A DNA stretch of 40,395 nt from contig CBFHNG010000010.1 in NCBI GenBank assembly GCA_965657165.1, positions 1 through 40,395 on the forward strand, written 5' to 3'. The notes beneath the pieces are model-generated. The model was not told the DNA's origin, made no database searches, and saw nothing but the letters and a program-made list of their open reading frames with translations. The stretch is from UBA3537 sp965657165. Its GTDB lineage: Bacteria > Bacteroidota > Bacteroidia > Flavobacteriales > Flavobacteriaceae. A program made the position numbers and the translations under genes. Positions 25,807 through 33,874 of the stretch are shown here, piece by piece; positions within the stretch are counted from its first letter, which is position 1, and every line of letters starts with the position of its first letter.

Positions 25807-26570
25807 TTATAAGGCACAAGCTCCAAAAGTTTTTGAACGACCTCAACCCTTGCTCGCATTTTTTTATTGGCCTTTATAACAATCCAAGGGGCAATTTTGG
25901 TGTCTGTTTTTTCAAACATTTTTTTCTTGTAATCGGTATAATCATCCCAACGCTCTAGCGCCGTTTGATCAACAGGACTAAACTTCCATTTTTTGACCGG
26001 ACTAGCTTTAATATCCTTAAAACGTCGTGCTTGTTCGTCTTTGGAAATCGAGAAATAAAACTTTACCAATCGAACACCAGACTCAATAAGCATTTGTTCA
26101 AAATTATTCACTTGATTCATAAAAATTTTGTACTCTTCATCGGTACAAAACCCATTAACAGGTTCTACCACAGCACGATTGTACCAACTGCGGTCAAAAA
26201 AAGTGATTTGTCCACTTCGTGGCAAATTTTTAATATACCGTTGAAAATACCATTGCCCTTGTTCTTCAGGCGTTGGTTTTGGAAGAGCTACCACATTAAA
26301 TTCTCGAGGATTCAAATGCTGAGTAATTCTTCTTATAGCACCGCCTTTTCCAGCGGCATCTCGACCTTCAAAAATGACTACCAATTTTTCACCCTCGTCC
26401 TCAACCCATTGCTGAAGTTTGATGAGTTCTTCTTGTAATTTTTTGAGCTTAGCTTCATAATTTAAAATACGTAACGCCTTTGCAGGGGTCATGTCTTTTT
26501 CTTTTAGAAAAAGTTTTAGCCCTCGTTTTGAGTTCAATTTTTTTAAATTTTTTGGCGTTAATTCACTCAT
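25803..26570 (-). CDS. ppk2: Polyphosphate kinase 2 (PPK2), copy 2 of a tandem pair
   Basis: 255 aa. PPK2 enzymes use polyphosphate to phosphorylate nucleoside mono- or diphosphates. The Walker A motif FEGRDAAGKGGAIRR (near residue 70) and Walker B FFDRSWYNRAVVEPV (near residue 122) are intact, and the FYFSISKDEQARRF lid region follows. It has the same architecture as the next gene upstream, with a different N-terminus. The start is 2 bp after the stop of that gene. It is probably a class I-like PPK2; donor and acceptor preference cannot be read from sequence. Confidence 0.93.
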   Translation of the reverse strand: MSELTPKNLKKLNSKRGLKLFLKEKDMTPAKALRILNYEAKLKKLQEELIKLQQWVEDEGEKLVVIFEGRDAAGKGGAIRRITQHLNPREFNVVALPKPTPEEQGQWYFQRYIKNLPRSGQITFFDRSWYNRAVVEPVNGFCTDEEYKIFMNQVNNFEQMLIESGVRLVKFYFSISKDEQARRFKDIKASPVKKWKFSPVDQTALERWDDYTDYKKKMFEKTDTKIAPWIVIKANKKMRARVEVVQKLLELVPYN

Positions 26571-26572
26571 AG

Positions 26573-27427
26573 TCAGTCAATTCTTGTAATCAATCTATGA
26601 TAACGTTGTACCACATTTGGATCGGGTAGAATCGTTGTTTTTGAACTTCCTTTACGATCATATTCAAACTTAGAAAGCACATGACGAATACTTTCTAATC
26701 GTGCTTCTTTTTTATTGTTTGTTTTTATAATTATCCATGGACTAAATGACGTATGGGTTTGACTAAACATTTGCTCTTTATAATCTGTATACAAATCCCA
26801 ACGTTTTTGACCTTCTTTGTCCACAGGACTAAATTTCCACTGTTTTAAAGGATTGGCTAACCGAGAATTGAAACGTCTCAGTTGTTCGTCTTTTGAAATG
26901 GAAAACCAAAATTTAATAATAATGACACCGTCTTCATAGAGCATATGTTCAAACTCTGGAACCTGAACCATGTATTTTTTGTACTGTTCATCAGTACAAA
27001 ACCCCATTACGGGTTCTACCACAGCACGGTTGTACCAACTGCGATCGAAAAAGACCAATTCTCCTGGCTCTGGTAATTCTTTGATGTAGCGTCTAAAATA
27101 CCATTGCCCTTGTTCAACTTCAGTAGGTTTTGTTAGAGCAACTACACGCATAGAACGTGGATTCAAATGCTCTGTAAAACGCCGAATTGCTCCGCCTTTT
27201 CCAGCAGCATCTCGCCCCTCAAATACAATACATACACGTTTTTTATGTTTGGCTACCCATTGCTGCAAATCCACAAGCTCTGCTTGAAGTTTTAGCAATT
27301 CTGTTTCATAGTGCACCCCCTCTAAAATAGACGCATACTTCTCTGGCTCTAATTTTGATTTTAGAACTTTATTGAATGCTGAAGTCTCAGAAGAAATCTG
27401 AAAGTCTTTTTCGTTTAAGGATCCCAT
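26573..27427 (-). CDS. ppk2: Polyphosphate kinase 2 (PPK2), copy 1 of a tandem pair
   Basis: 284 aa. The same family signatures are seen as in the adjacent gene: FEGRDAAGKGGAIRRFTEHL, WYFRRYIKELP, FFDRSWYNRAVVEPVMGFC and FWFSISKDEQLRRF. It has a longer N-terminus and a C-terminal extension ending TILPDPNVVQRYHRLITRID, the usual end of the longer PPK2 type. The two tandem genes clearly share a duplication but have diverged throughout. The gene lies 31 bp downstream of the DUF3127 gene, probably in one transcript. Confidence 0.94.
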   Translation of the reverse strand: MGSLNEKDFQISSETSAFNKVLKSKLEPEKYASILEGVHYETELLKLQAELVDLQQWVAKHKKRVCIVFEGRDAAGKGGAIRRFTEHLNPRSMRVVALTKPTEVEQGQWYFRRYIKELPEPGELVFFDRSWYNRAVVEPVMGFCTDEQYKKYMVQVPEFEHMLYEDGVIIIKFWFSISKDEQLRRFNSRLANPLKQWKFSPVDKEGQKRWDLYTDYKEQMFSQTHTSFSPWIIIKTNNKKEARLESIRHVLSKFEYDRKGSSKTTILPDPNVVQRYHRLITRID

Positions 27428-27458
27428 TAAATGTTTAATTATTATTTTTCAAAAACCA

Positions 27459-27836
27459 TTAAAATGGTAAATCGTCTGGCTCGTTGTCTTTGAGATCAGA
27501 CGCTGGTTCAAAAGCTTCCATCGGAGGAACGGGTGGTGCAGCTGCAGGCGCTTGATTTTGTTGTAAGCTGTCGATTCGCCATCCTTGAATGGAATTAAAA
27601 TGTTTGGTCTCACCTTGTGGGCTGATCCACTCACGTCCACGTAAATTAATCCCAACTTTTACCTGCTGACCAACTTGAAAATTGTTCAACAGCTCTGTTT
27701 TGTCTTGTACAAAATCTACAGACAAATGTTGTGGGTATTGTTCTTCAGTAGTCACTACCAATTCTCTTTTTCTAAACCCATTTGACCCCACTGTTTGTGT
27801 CTCGCCAATTAATTTAATTTTTCCTTGTATTTCCAT
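27459..27836 (-). CDS. DUF3127 OB-fold protein with SSB-like acidic tail
   Basis: 125 aa. The body (MEIQGKIKLIGETQTVGSNG, then RKRELVVTTEEQYPQHLSVDF, then GINLRGREWISPQGETKHFN) has the alternating strands of an OB-like fold and matches DUF3127. A Pro/Ala-rich linker (QAPAAAPPVPP) leads to an acidic end, KDNEPDDLPF, which resembles the DDxPF tip that single-stranded DNA-binding proteins use to recruit partners. It is therefore probably a nucleic-acid-binding protein. It follows the flavin reductase gene by 16 bp. Confidence 0.88.
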   Translation of the reverse strand: MEIQGKIKLIGETQTVGSNGFRKRELVVTTEEQYPQHLSVDFVQDKTELLNNFQVGQQVKVGINLRGREWISPQGETKHFNSIQGWRIDSLQQNQAPAAAPPVPPMEAFEPASDLKDNEPDDLPF

Positions 27837-27852
27837 GTTTTAATTTATCTTT

Positions 27853-28722
27853 TTACTTTAATAACACACACCAAGCATCGTGAACTTGTCCTTGTTGTAA
27901 AAGTTCTTTAGCTTTTAAATGTTTTTTTTCAGTTGTTTTTAATTCATTTTTTAAATTCTGATGTTTCGAATGACTCCAAAATTCCTCCAGCTCTTTAGCA
28001 TTTGGTAGTGCTTCAACGTTACCCAAAATACCCAAGTCATTGCCTGTTAAAATTGTACTTTGCTGGACTTCTTTGGGGAGCGTATCTACACCAATACCAA
28101 GCGTTTTTAACGGTTTTGGGATTTCCAAAAATCCATCTTTGGCTCGAATATAATAACTTCCACCGCCACGTGCAACCAAATCTAATTTTTCTTGATTTAT
28201 AGTCCCATCAATATTCATAACAGTTTTGGACACGTGAATCTTAAGAACTTCGCAAATGACCAAATTTCCAGCACCATTTTCTGTCCCCAAAGGTTTGATT
28301 TCGTTTACTTTACATTCCATTTGAATAGGCGATTCAGCAACTCGAAATGGGCGTACCAAATCTGATGCTAACATCGTTAACCCAGATTTTTTAAACTCAT
28401 TCACATCTTCAGCATACTCCGTACTGCTCAAAGACATTTGCTGAATCATTTCGTAATGCACCACATTGATGACAACCTCTTTAACTTCTTGAACATTGTG
28501 ATGTGTATGTTTTGTTGTATTATCTCGAACACGACGTGCTGGTGAAAAGATTAAGATTGGGGGATTGGTACTAAAAATATTGAAAAAACTAAATGGGGAT
28601 AAGTTTGGATTTCCATCACTATCAATTGTACTAGCAAAAGCAATAGGGCGCGGCGCAACAGCACTTGATAGTAGGGCTTGCAGCTGCTGAATTGTACAAT
28701 CTTTTGGTTCAAATGAGGTCAT
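27853..28722 (-). CDS. Flavin reductase family protein (flavoredoxin-like)
   Basis: 289 aa. The N-terminal 200 residues have the split-barrel FMN-binding pattern: APRPIAFASTIDSDGNPNLSPFSFFN, then NPPILIFSP, then ENVVHYE-like NVVHYEMIQQMSLSSTEY, and GAGNLVICEVLKIHV. The C-terminal 70 residues (after the GIDTLPKEVQQSTIL-like segment) are a Bacteroidetes extension of unknown role. It probably binds FMN and reduces flavin or a small substrate. It heads the flavin reductase, DUF3127, PPK2, PPK2 run and has its own -7 box. Confidence 0.9.
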   Translation of the reverse strand: MTSFEPKDCTIQQLQALLSSAVAPRPIAFASTIDSDGNPNLSPFSFFNIFSTNPPILIFSPARRVRDNTTKHTHHNVQEVKEVVINVVHYEMIQQMSLSSTEYAEDVNEFKKSGLTMLASDLVRPFRVAESPIQMECKVNEIKPLGTENGAGNLVICEVLKIHVSKTVMNIDGTINQEKLDLVARGGGSYYIRAKDGFLEIPKPLKTLGIGVDTLPKEVQQSTILTGNDLGILGNVEALPNAKELEEFWSHSKHQNLKNELKTTEKKHLKAKELLQQGQVHDAWCVLLK

Positions 28723-28738
28723 AGGTATATATTTATGA

Positions 28739-28746
28739 CAAAATTA
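28739..28746 (-). promoter_or_regulatory. Predicted -7 box of the flavin reductase gene
   Basis: TAATTTTG on the minus strand (TAnnTTTG), 16 nt before the start codon. No good -33 element. Confidence 0.45.
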
Positions 28747-28839
28747 ATAAATATGTTGTGAGTAAAAAGTAGTTGATCAAAATTAAAAGCAATATTATCA
28801 ACAGAATTGCATTATATTTAAAGTTGAAAAACGTAACCA

Positions 28840-30000
28840 ATGAAATTAAGTTCAAATCGATCAATACTCAACTGGATTGTAATTCTGGTATCCTTCATTA
28901 TTGTTTCGCTGATAATGTGGAATACCTATCGCTTTTTTCAAAAATTTAAAGAAGAAGAGCGAGTAAAAATGGAGAATTTTTCTGCAGCACAAATTGAGCT
29001 TTCAAAAACCCAAGACATCAATGGTAATATTAGCGAATTTCCTCTAAAAATCATTCAAAGCAATACCACGACCCCAATGATTATTGTTGATTCTAAAGGT
29101 TTTTTTCAGTCCAATAATATTGATTTGGAAGGTAAAAACAGTCAGCAATACTTACAAAAATTGAGTGAAAAATTTGCCAAAGAAAATCCGCCATTGGAGG
29201 TTGTTTATGATGGAGAAGTATTATCTACATTATATTATGGTAATTCTATTTTGTTGAACAAACTCAAATATTACCCCATGGCATTGGTGTTGATTATACT
29301 ACTGTTCGCAGGACTGATTTATTTCTTTTACAGAAGCTCTAGATCTGCCACACAAAATAAGCTTTGGACAGCAATGGCCAAAGAAACCGCACATCAAATT
29401 GGAACACCATTGTCTTCACTCATTGGTTGGGCAGAATTGCTCAAAAATGAAAATGTAAATTCAACATATATTGATGAAATCAATAATGATATTCAGCGTT
29501 TGGAAACCATTACAGAACGCTTTAGTAAAATTGGTTCAATTCCTCAACTTGCTACAATTGATATTGTAACGGCAACACAAACATCTATTCAATATTTACA
29601 ATCGCGAAGCAGTCAATTGGTTCATTTTGATATTAAATTACCTGCAACACCTATTTTGGTTCAACTTAATGAAGAACTTTATAATTGGACCATTGAAAAT
29701 TTAGTAAAAAATGGTATTGATGCCATGAAAGGCAAAGGGCAAATCGGCTTGGAATTACGTACGACTCATCAAGACGTTATTGTTGAAATTTCAGATCGTG
29801 GTTCGGGGATTCCAAAAAAGCAATTCAAAACCATTTTTGAAACTGGTTATACTACCAAAAAAAGAGGTTGGGGATTAGGATTATCGCTAGCCAAACGCAT
29901 TGTAGAGCAATATCACAACGGAAAAATTAAGGTACTTTCTTCAGAAATTGGTAAAGGAACTACGATTCAGATTACTTTAAAAAAAATCACAGAAATCTAG
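28840..30000 (+). CDS. Membrane sensor histidine kinase (orphan)
   Basis: 386 aa. Two transmembrane helices (about 12-28 and 146-164) flank a periplasmic sensor domain of some 115 residues. The dimerisation/phosphoacceptor helix has His185 in AKETAHQIGTPLSSLIG. The ATPase domain shows the N box ENLVKNGIDAM (near 287), the G1 box DRGSGIP (319-325) and the G2 box GWGLGLSL (343-350). No response regulator is adjacent, so its partner must be elsewhere. The signal is unknown. The end overlaps the convergent HIT gene by 14 bp. Confidence 0.94.
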   Translation: MKLSSNRSILNWIVILVSFIIVSLIMWNTYRFFQKFKEEERVKMENFSAAQIELSKTQDINGNISEFPLKIIQSNTTTPMIIVDSKGFFQSNNIDLEGKNSQQYLQKLSEKFAKENPPLEVVYDGEVLSTLYYGNSILLNKLKYYPMALVLIILLFAGLIYFFYRSSRSATQNKLWTAMAKETAHQIGTPLSSLIGWAELLKNENVNSTYIDEINNDIQRLETITERFSKIGSIPQLATIDIVTATQTSIQYLQSRSSQLVHFDIKLPATPILVQLNEELYNWTIENLVKNGIDAMKGKGQIGLELRTTHQDVIVEISDRGSGIPKKQFKTIFETGYTTKKRGWGLGLSLAKRIVEQYHNGKIKVLSSEIGKGTTIQITLKKITEI

Positions 30001-30376
30001 CAATTGCTTTTGCAGTTGCTTCAAAGTCTTCAGAAGAAAGAGATTCTTTTTTAATGAATTGGGCGTCTTCCATAGCATTTAATGGAATCAAATGTACGTG
30101 GGCATGAGGAACTTCAAGACCTACAACAGTCATCCCTACACGTTTGCAAGGAATTGCTTTTTCAATGGCAAGTGCTACAGTTCTTGAAAACTTCATCAGT
30201 CCATCATAGGTAAATTCATCTAAATCAAACAACTTATCAACTTCTTTTTTAGGAATACAAAGCGTATGCCCTTTGGCATTGGGATTGATATCCAAAAAAG
30301 CTAAAAAATCATTAGTTTCTGCTACTTTGTAACAAGGAATTTCTCCTACAATTATTTTTGAAAATATTGAAGCCAT
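29987..30376 (-). CDS. HIT family nucleotide-binding hydrolase
   Basis: 129 aa. The histidine triad VPHAHVHLIPL is near residue 95, and ASIFSKIIVGEIPCYKVAE is the usual HIT start. HINT-like members hydrolyse nucleoside phosphoramidates. I use the ATG at 30376 in place of a TTG one codon upstream. The gene begins 9 bp after greA and shares its transcript. Confidence 0.94.
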   Translation of the reverse strand: MASIFSKIIVGEIPCYKVAETNDFLAFLDINPNAKGHTLCIPKKEVDKLFDLDEFTYDGLMKFSRTVALAIEKAIPCKRVGMTVVGLEVPHAHVHLIPLNAMEDAQFIKKESLSSEDFEATAKAIARFL

Positions 30377-30385
30377 CAAGAGATT

Positions 30386-30859
30386 TTATCGCGTAATTTC
30401 TAAAATTTCAAATTTTATTACACCATTAGGAACTTGAATTTCTGCAATGTCACCAACACTTTTTCCTAACAATCCTTTTCCAATTGGGGAGTTTACAGAT
30501 ATTTTCCCTGCTGCCAAATTGGCCTCGCCATCTGCAACCAAAAGATAGGTAAGTTCCATACCATTGGTTTGGTTTTTTATTTTAACATTGGACAACACCA
30601 GTGCTTTTGAAGTGTCGAGCTGAGATTCATCAATTAGTCGAGCACCTGCAAGGGTGTCTTCTAGTTTTGAAATACGCATTTCGAGCATACCTTGTGCTTC
30701 TTTAGCGGCATCGTATTCGGCGTTTTCACTTAAATCGCCTTTGTCGCGTGCTTCAGCAATAGCTTTGGACGCTTTTACACGCTCTACATCTTTGAGCTGT
30801 TGAAGCTCATTGCGTAATTTTTTTAGTCCTTCTGCGGTATAATATGATACGTTACTCAT
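30386..30859 (-). CDS. greA: Transcription elongation factor GreA
   Basis: 157 aa. The N-terminal coiled coil carries the acidic tip (ARDKGDLSENAEYDAAKEAQG, residues about 38-58) that enters the RNA polymerase secondary channel to stimulate cleavage of stalled RNA. The C-terminal FKBP-like domain ends with VNSPIGKGLLGKSVGDI. Length and motifs are normal. The leader holds a terminator-like hairpin described separately. Confidence 0.97.
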   Translation of the reverse strand: MSNVSYYTAEGLKKLRNELQQLKDVERVKASKAIAEARDKGDLSENAEYDAAKEAQGMLEMRISKLEDTLAGARLIDESQLDTSKALVLSNVKIKNQTNGMELTYLLVADGEANLAAGKISVNSPIGKGLLGKSVGDIAEIQVPNGVIKFEILEITR

Positions 30860-30898
30860 ACGTTTATTTTTATGTTTTAATAATTTGAGGTCTTACTT

Positions 30899-30944
30899 TT
30901 TTAGTAACACACTAAAATAGAAAAAATCCCGTTTTCACGAGATT
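30899..30944 (-). promoter_or_regulatory. Terminator-like and second hairpin in the greA leader
   Basis: On the minus strand, AATCTCGT and ACGGGATT pair as 8 bp (one G-U) around a GAAA tetraloop and run into TTTTTT (30944-30921), starting almost at the predicted transcription start. A second stem, ACTAAAA with TTTTAGT (plus-strand 30899-30917), follows at once. The first hairpin has the form of an intrinsic terminator. Whether it attenuates greA or only caps the mRNA 5' end is not known. Confidence 0.55.
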
Positions 30945-30950
30945 ACTATA

Positions 30951-30958
30951 CAAATATA
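30951..30958 (-). promoter_or_regulatory. Predicted -7 box of greA
   Basis: TATATTTG on the minus strand (TAnnTTTG), about 90 nt before the start codon, giving a leader of roughly 85 nt. Confidence 0.5.
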
Positions 30959-31024
30959 CAAAATATTTAGCTTAAGATAATTTTTGTTGTATTTTGGTCT
31001 AGTGATTATTAAAAACGCTTAAAA

Positions 31025-31492
31025 ATGCTACACAAATATGCTCCTTTTTTTAAACATTTGAGTCCCAACTATTTATGCTGGATTGTGCTTTGTTTCTTTT
31101 TATGGAGTTGCTCAGAAAGAGATAATTATGATGAAAATTGTAATTTTCTACTAAATGTAGGTGTAAATGTAGGCTTGAATCTCAACTTAGCACAATACAA
31201 CCAGTTGAATTTTCCCAGCAATCCAGTGTATGTCCCCAATGAGGGTAATGGCGGAATTATTGTGAATAATACGGGAACAGGCTATGTTGCCTTTGATGCT
31301 GCAGACCCAAACCATTCTTTTAGTGATTGTGCGATATTAAACATCACTGGTATAGAAGGAATTTGTGGTTGTGACGAAACACACAAATACAGTTTATTTA
31401 CAGGTCAACCCCTGCAAAATTCCAATTTACGCTGCTCTTTAAAGCCATACAGAGTAGAACGTATTGGAAATGAGCTGTTTATTTCAAATTAA
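31025..31492 (+). CDS. Rieske-fold lipoprotein without cluster ligands
   Basis: 155 aa. A hydrophobic signal ending LWSCS places the lipidated Cys at residue 29. The rest follows a Rieske [2Fe-2S] domain: YVAFDAADPNHSFSDC lies where the first CxH pair is expected, and CGCDETHKYSLFTGQPL where the second CxxH pair and its following strand lie, ending SLKPYRVERIGNELFIS. The first pair is replaced (D-P-N) and the second histidine is Asp117, so I predict that no Fe-S cluster binds. Similar ligand-less Rieske lipoproteins occur in Bacteroidetes. The gene stands alone, divergent from greA. Confidence 0.7.
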   Translation: MLHKYAPFFKHLSPNYLCWIVLCFFLWSCSERDNYDENCNFLLNVGVNVGLNLNLAQYNQLNFPSNPVYVPNEGNGGIIVNNTGTGYVAFDAADPNHSFSDCAILNITGIEGICGCDETHKYSLFTGQPLQNSNLRCSLKPYRVERIGNELFISN

Positions 31493-31520
31493 AAACCCCA
31501 CACCACTGGTGCAGGGTTTT
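31492..31520. terminator. Bidirectional terminator between the Rieske-like and TonB receptor genes
   Basis: Arms AAAACCCcaCACC and GGTGcaGGGTTTT form a stem with two central mismatches and a 3-nt loop, with T-runs on both sides. It begins at the stop codon of the plus-strand gene and lies 21 bp from the stop of the convergent receptor gene. Confidence 0.7.
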
Positions 31521-31540
31521 ATTATTAAGTTATTTCTTCC

Positions 31541-33664
31541 CTAAAATGTTAAGGTCATTCCCAATAAAAAGTTGCGGGTAGCTTGTGGGTAATACCCCTG
31601 TATTTCTGTAGCGGTTGGACCACTCCAAGTGTCCAAATAGGTGTACCCACGATCTGCATACTCCAAATCAAATACGTTGTTGACCATGCCCGTAAACACA
31701 ATGGATTTAAACACATTATTTACAGGAAGTGTATAACTAAAATTTAAATCTGTCACAAAATAACTGTCCAATTTAGACGCTTCTGTATCCGTATTACTCA
31801 TGTGTTGTTCTCCTACATATTTTCCAATCAATGCGGCTCTGAATTTGTTGTTTGGAGCATATTCCAAAGCGTTGGTAGTGATAACATCTGGCGAAAATGC
31901 AATAGTAGTATCCCCAAAATTTTGTATTCCTCCATCGCGATTAATTGTTAAATCTTGGATTTTATTTTTGCTCAAGGCCAAATTAGAATTCAATATCAAT
32001 TGTTCTGTGAGTACAATACTCGCATCCAACTCTAGCCCCAATCGGTAGCTGCTATCCACATTTTCTCGAAGATATTCACCCACATTATCTAGAGATCCAG
32101 TAAGTACCAACTGGTTATCGTACTGCATATAATACAGGTTGGCATTAAGACTAAATCCTTTAGATTGATGGCGCCAGCCCAATTCAAAATCATTTAATTT
32201 TTCATGTTTTACATCTGTAGCATTGCTTTCAAAGTCATTGCGATTAGGCTCTTTGTTTGCCCTTGCATATGAAGCATAAATACTATTGTTAGCATTGAGA
32301 GTGTAGGTTAACCCAAATTTTGGATTAAAAAAATTAAAATCTTCATCTACATCAATAGGTGCTCTGTCGGATGTAAGTCCTGTGGTGGTGTAATTAACAA
32401 ATCGAGTTTGAAGATCTAAAAATGCTTGTACAGTATTTGACATTCTAAAGGTGGCCTTAGAAAAAATACTAAAATCAGATTTGTCCGAAATGCTCAAATA
32501 ATAGCGATCTCTAATACTTGTTCCTGAAACTAAATCGCTCCCCCAAATCAATTCTCCATAATGATCATTGGTATAATCGCTGTAGGATATTCCCGAAATA
32601 ATTTCTAACCCATTTTTTTGGTAGGTTGTATTGGCATTCAATACATAAAAATGATTATCTAACCAGCGACGTACAATTACATCACTTCCATCATTGATAA
32701 GGTTGTTGTAGTCTACAGCATCTCGATCATCTTTAAATTGCTCAAAATAGCCTTTTCCTCTAGTGTAGTTTAAACCAAGATTTGTAGACCAATTTGAATT
32801 TAAAGTTTCATTCCAGTGCAATTGGTAGTGGTCTTGCCAGTAGTTGTCGGTTTCATTGTCGTAGGTATATGGATTTTGAGTGCGGTCCTGCTCCATTTGT
32901 TCTTTACTCAATCCATACCAAGATTGGTAGGTTTTTTCTTTACCTCCAAAGGTTATGACTTTAACTAAGGTGTTATCATCCACATAATTTCCTTGCAAAT
33001 AATACGATTTTAAATCGGTAAAGGCGCGATCGACATATCCATCGGAATAAATTTTAGATAATCGCCCTGCAAATTCAAAGTGCTTATTTATAAGTCCAGT
33101 AGTAAATTTTACACTATGCTTTCGAGTTCCAAAAGATCCAAAAGAATTAGCAATTTCTCCTCCCGATTTTTCTGAAATCGCATCCGTTAGAATGTTCAGA
33201 CTTGCACCAAAAGCCCCTGAACCATTGGTAGAAGTTCCAACCCCGCGCTGTAATTGTAAACTTTCCACTGAAGATGCAAAATCTCCAAGATTAACCCAAA
33301 AAGTACCTTGACTTTCGGCATCATTATACGGAATTCCATTAATGGTAACATTCACACGGGTGGCATCTGTACCACGAACACGCAAATAGGTATACCCAAT
33401 TCCTGCTCCAGCATCAGAGGACGATACTACTGAGGGGAGGTAGTTAAGTAATACCGGAATGTCTTGACCTAAATTACGTTTTTGAATGTCTTTTTTTGAC
33501 ACATTCGAATGCGTGATTGGTGCGTTGGGTTTTACTCTTACTGCTTTAACCAACACCTCATCCAAGTTTTGCATTGTGGTAGAATCTTGAGATTGATTGT
33601 TTTGGGCATAAAGCGAAGAATTTGCAGTCACAATAAGCACCAAATAAAGAATATATTTTTTCAT
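31541..33664 (-). CDS. TonB-dependent outer-membrane receptor, probably for thiamine or a derivative
   Basis: 707 aa. Signal peptide (MKKYILYLVLIVTANSSLYA), TonB-box-like NLDEVLVKAVRV, plug domain (IPVLLNYLPSVVSS, YLRVRGTDATRVNVTINGIPYNDAE, LQLQRGVGTSTNGSGAFGASLNI) and a 22-strand barrel ending in the aromatic NFLLGMTLTF. There is no N-terminal carboxypeptidase-like domain. These receptors import scarce nutrients across the outer membrane with TonB-ExbBD energy. A TPP riboswitch in its leader points to thiamine, its phosphates or a precursor. The terminator right after the aptamer implies that high TPP shuts the gene off. Confidence 0.95.
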   Translation of the reverse strand: MKKYILYLVLIVTANSSLYAQNNQSQDSTTMQNLDEVLVKAVRVKPNAPITHSNVSKKDIQKRNLGQDIPVLLNYLPSVVSSSDAGAGIGYTYLRVRGTDATRVNVTINGIPYNDAESQGTFWVNLGDFASSVESLQLQRGVGTSTNGSGAFGASLNILTDAISEKSGGEIANSFGSFGTRKHSVKFTTGLINKHFEFAGRLSKIYSDGYVDRAFTDLKSYYLQGNYVDDNTLVKVITFGGKEKTYQSWYGLSKEQMEQDRTQNPYTYDNETDNYWQDHYQLHWNETLNSNWSTNLGLNYTRGKGYFEQFKDDRDAVDYNNLINDGSDVIVRRWLDNHFYVLNANTTYQKNGLEIISGISYSDYTNDHYGELIWGSDLVSGTSIRDRYYLSISDKSDFSIFSKATFRMSNTVQAFLDLQTRFVNYTTTGLTSDRAPIDVDEDFNFFNPKFGLTYTLNANNSIYASYARANKEPNRNDFESNATDVKHEKLNDFELGWRHQSKGFSLNANLYYMQYDNQLVLTGSLDNVGEYLRENVDSSYRLGLELDASIVLTEQLILNSNLALSKNKIQDLTINRDGGIQNFGDTTIAFSPDVITTNALEYAPNNKFRAALIGKYVGEQHMSNTDTEASKLDSYFVTDLNFSYTLPVNNVFKSIVFTGMVNNVFDLEYADRGYTYLDTWSGPTATEIQGYYPQATRNFLLGMTLTF

Positions 33665-33722
33665 ACGATTTTTTTAATCGAATAAAAAGAGGTCATTATT
33701 CTTTGTTAAATAAAATTAAACT

Positions 33723-33747
33723 AAAAAATGAAACATTGTGTTTCATT
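33723..33747 (-). terminator. Riboswitch expression-platform terminator
   Basis: On the minus strand AATGAAACA and TGTTTCATT form a perfect 9-bp stem with a 3-nt loop, followed by TTTT. It starts 3 nt after the last conserved aptamer element. This position makes it the likely regulatory output of the TPP riboswitch. Confidence 0.8.
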
Positions 33748-33825
33748 ATTTCCCTAAACAGCATTACCTGTTCTAGGTTCAATGGGTATGATCTCAGCCT
33801 TGCGGCACCCCTTTATTGAGAACAG
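33748..33825 (-). promoter_or_regulatory. TPP (thiamine pyrophosphate) riboswitch
   Basis: Read on the minus strand the conserved THI elements occur in order: GGGGTGCC (33811-33804), GGCTGAGAT (33799-33791), ATACCC (33789-33784), TGAACCT (33781-33775), TAATGCTG (33766-33759) and AGGGA (33755-33751). Spacing fits the TPP aptamer, where GGCTGAGAT binds the pyrimidine ring and the TAATGC side binds the pyrophosphate. It lies between the predicted promoter and the TonB receptor gene. Confidence 0.95.
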
Positions 33826-33827
33826 TG

Positions 33828-33835
33828 CAAAGTTA
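33828..33835 (-). promoter_or_regulatory. Predicted -7 box of the riboswitch-controlled receptor gene
   Basis: TAACTTTG on the minus strand (TAnnTTTG), a few nucleotides upstream of the TPP aptamer. The -33 region is weak. Confidence 0.55.
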
Positions 33836-33874
33836 CATTAGAAATTAAACTTATAGTAGTTATTTATATTTTTT

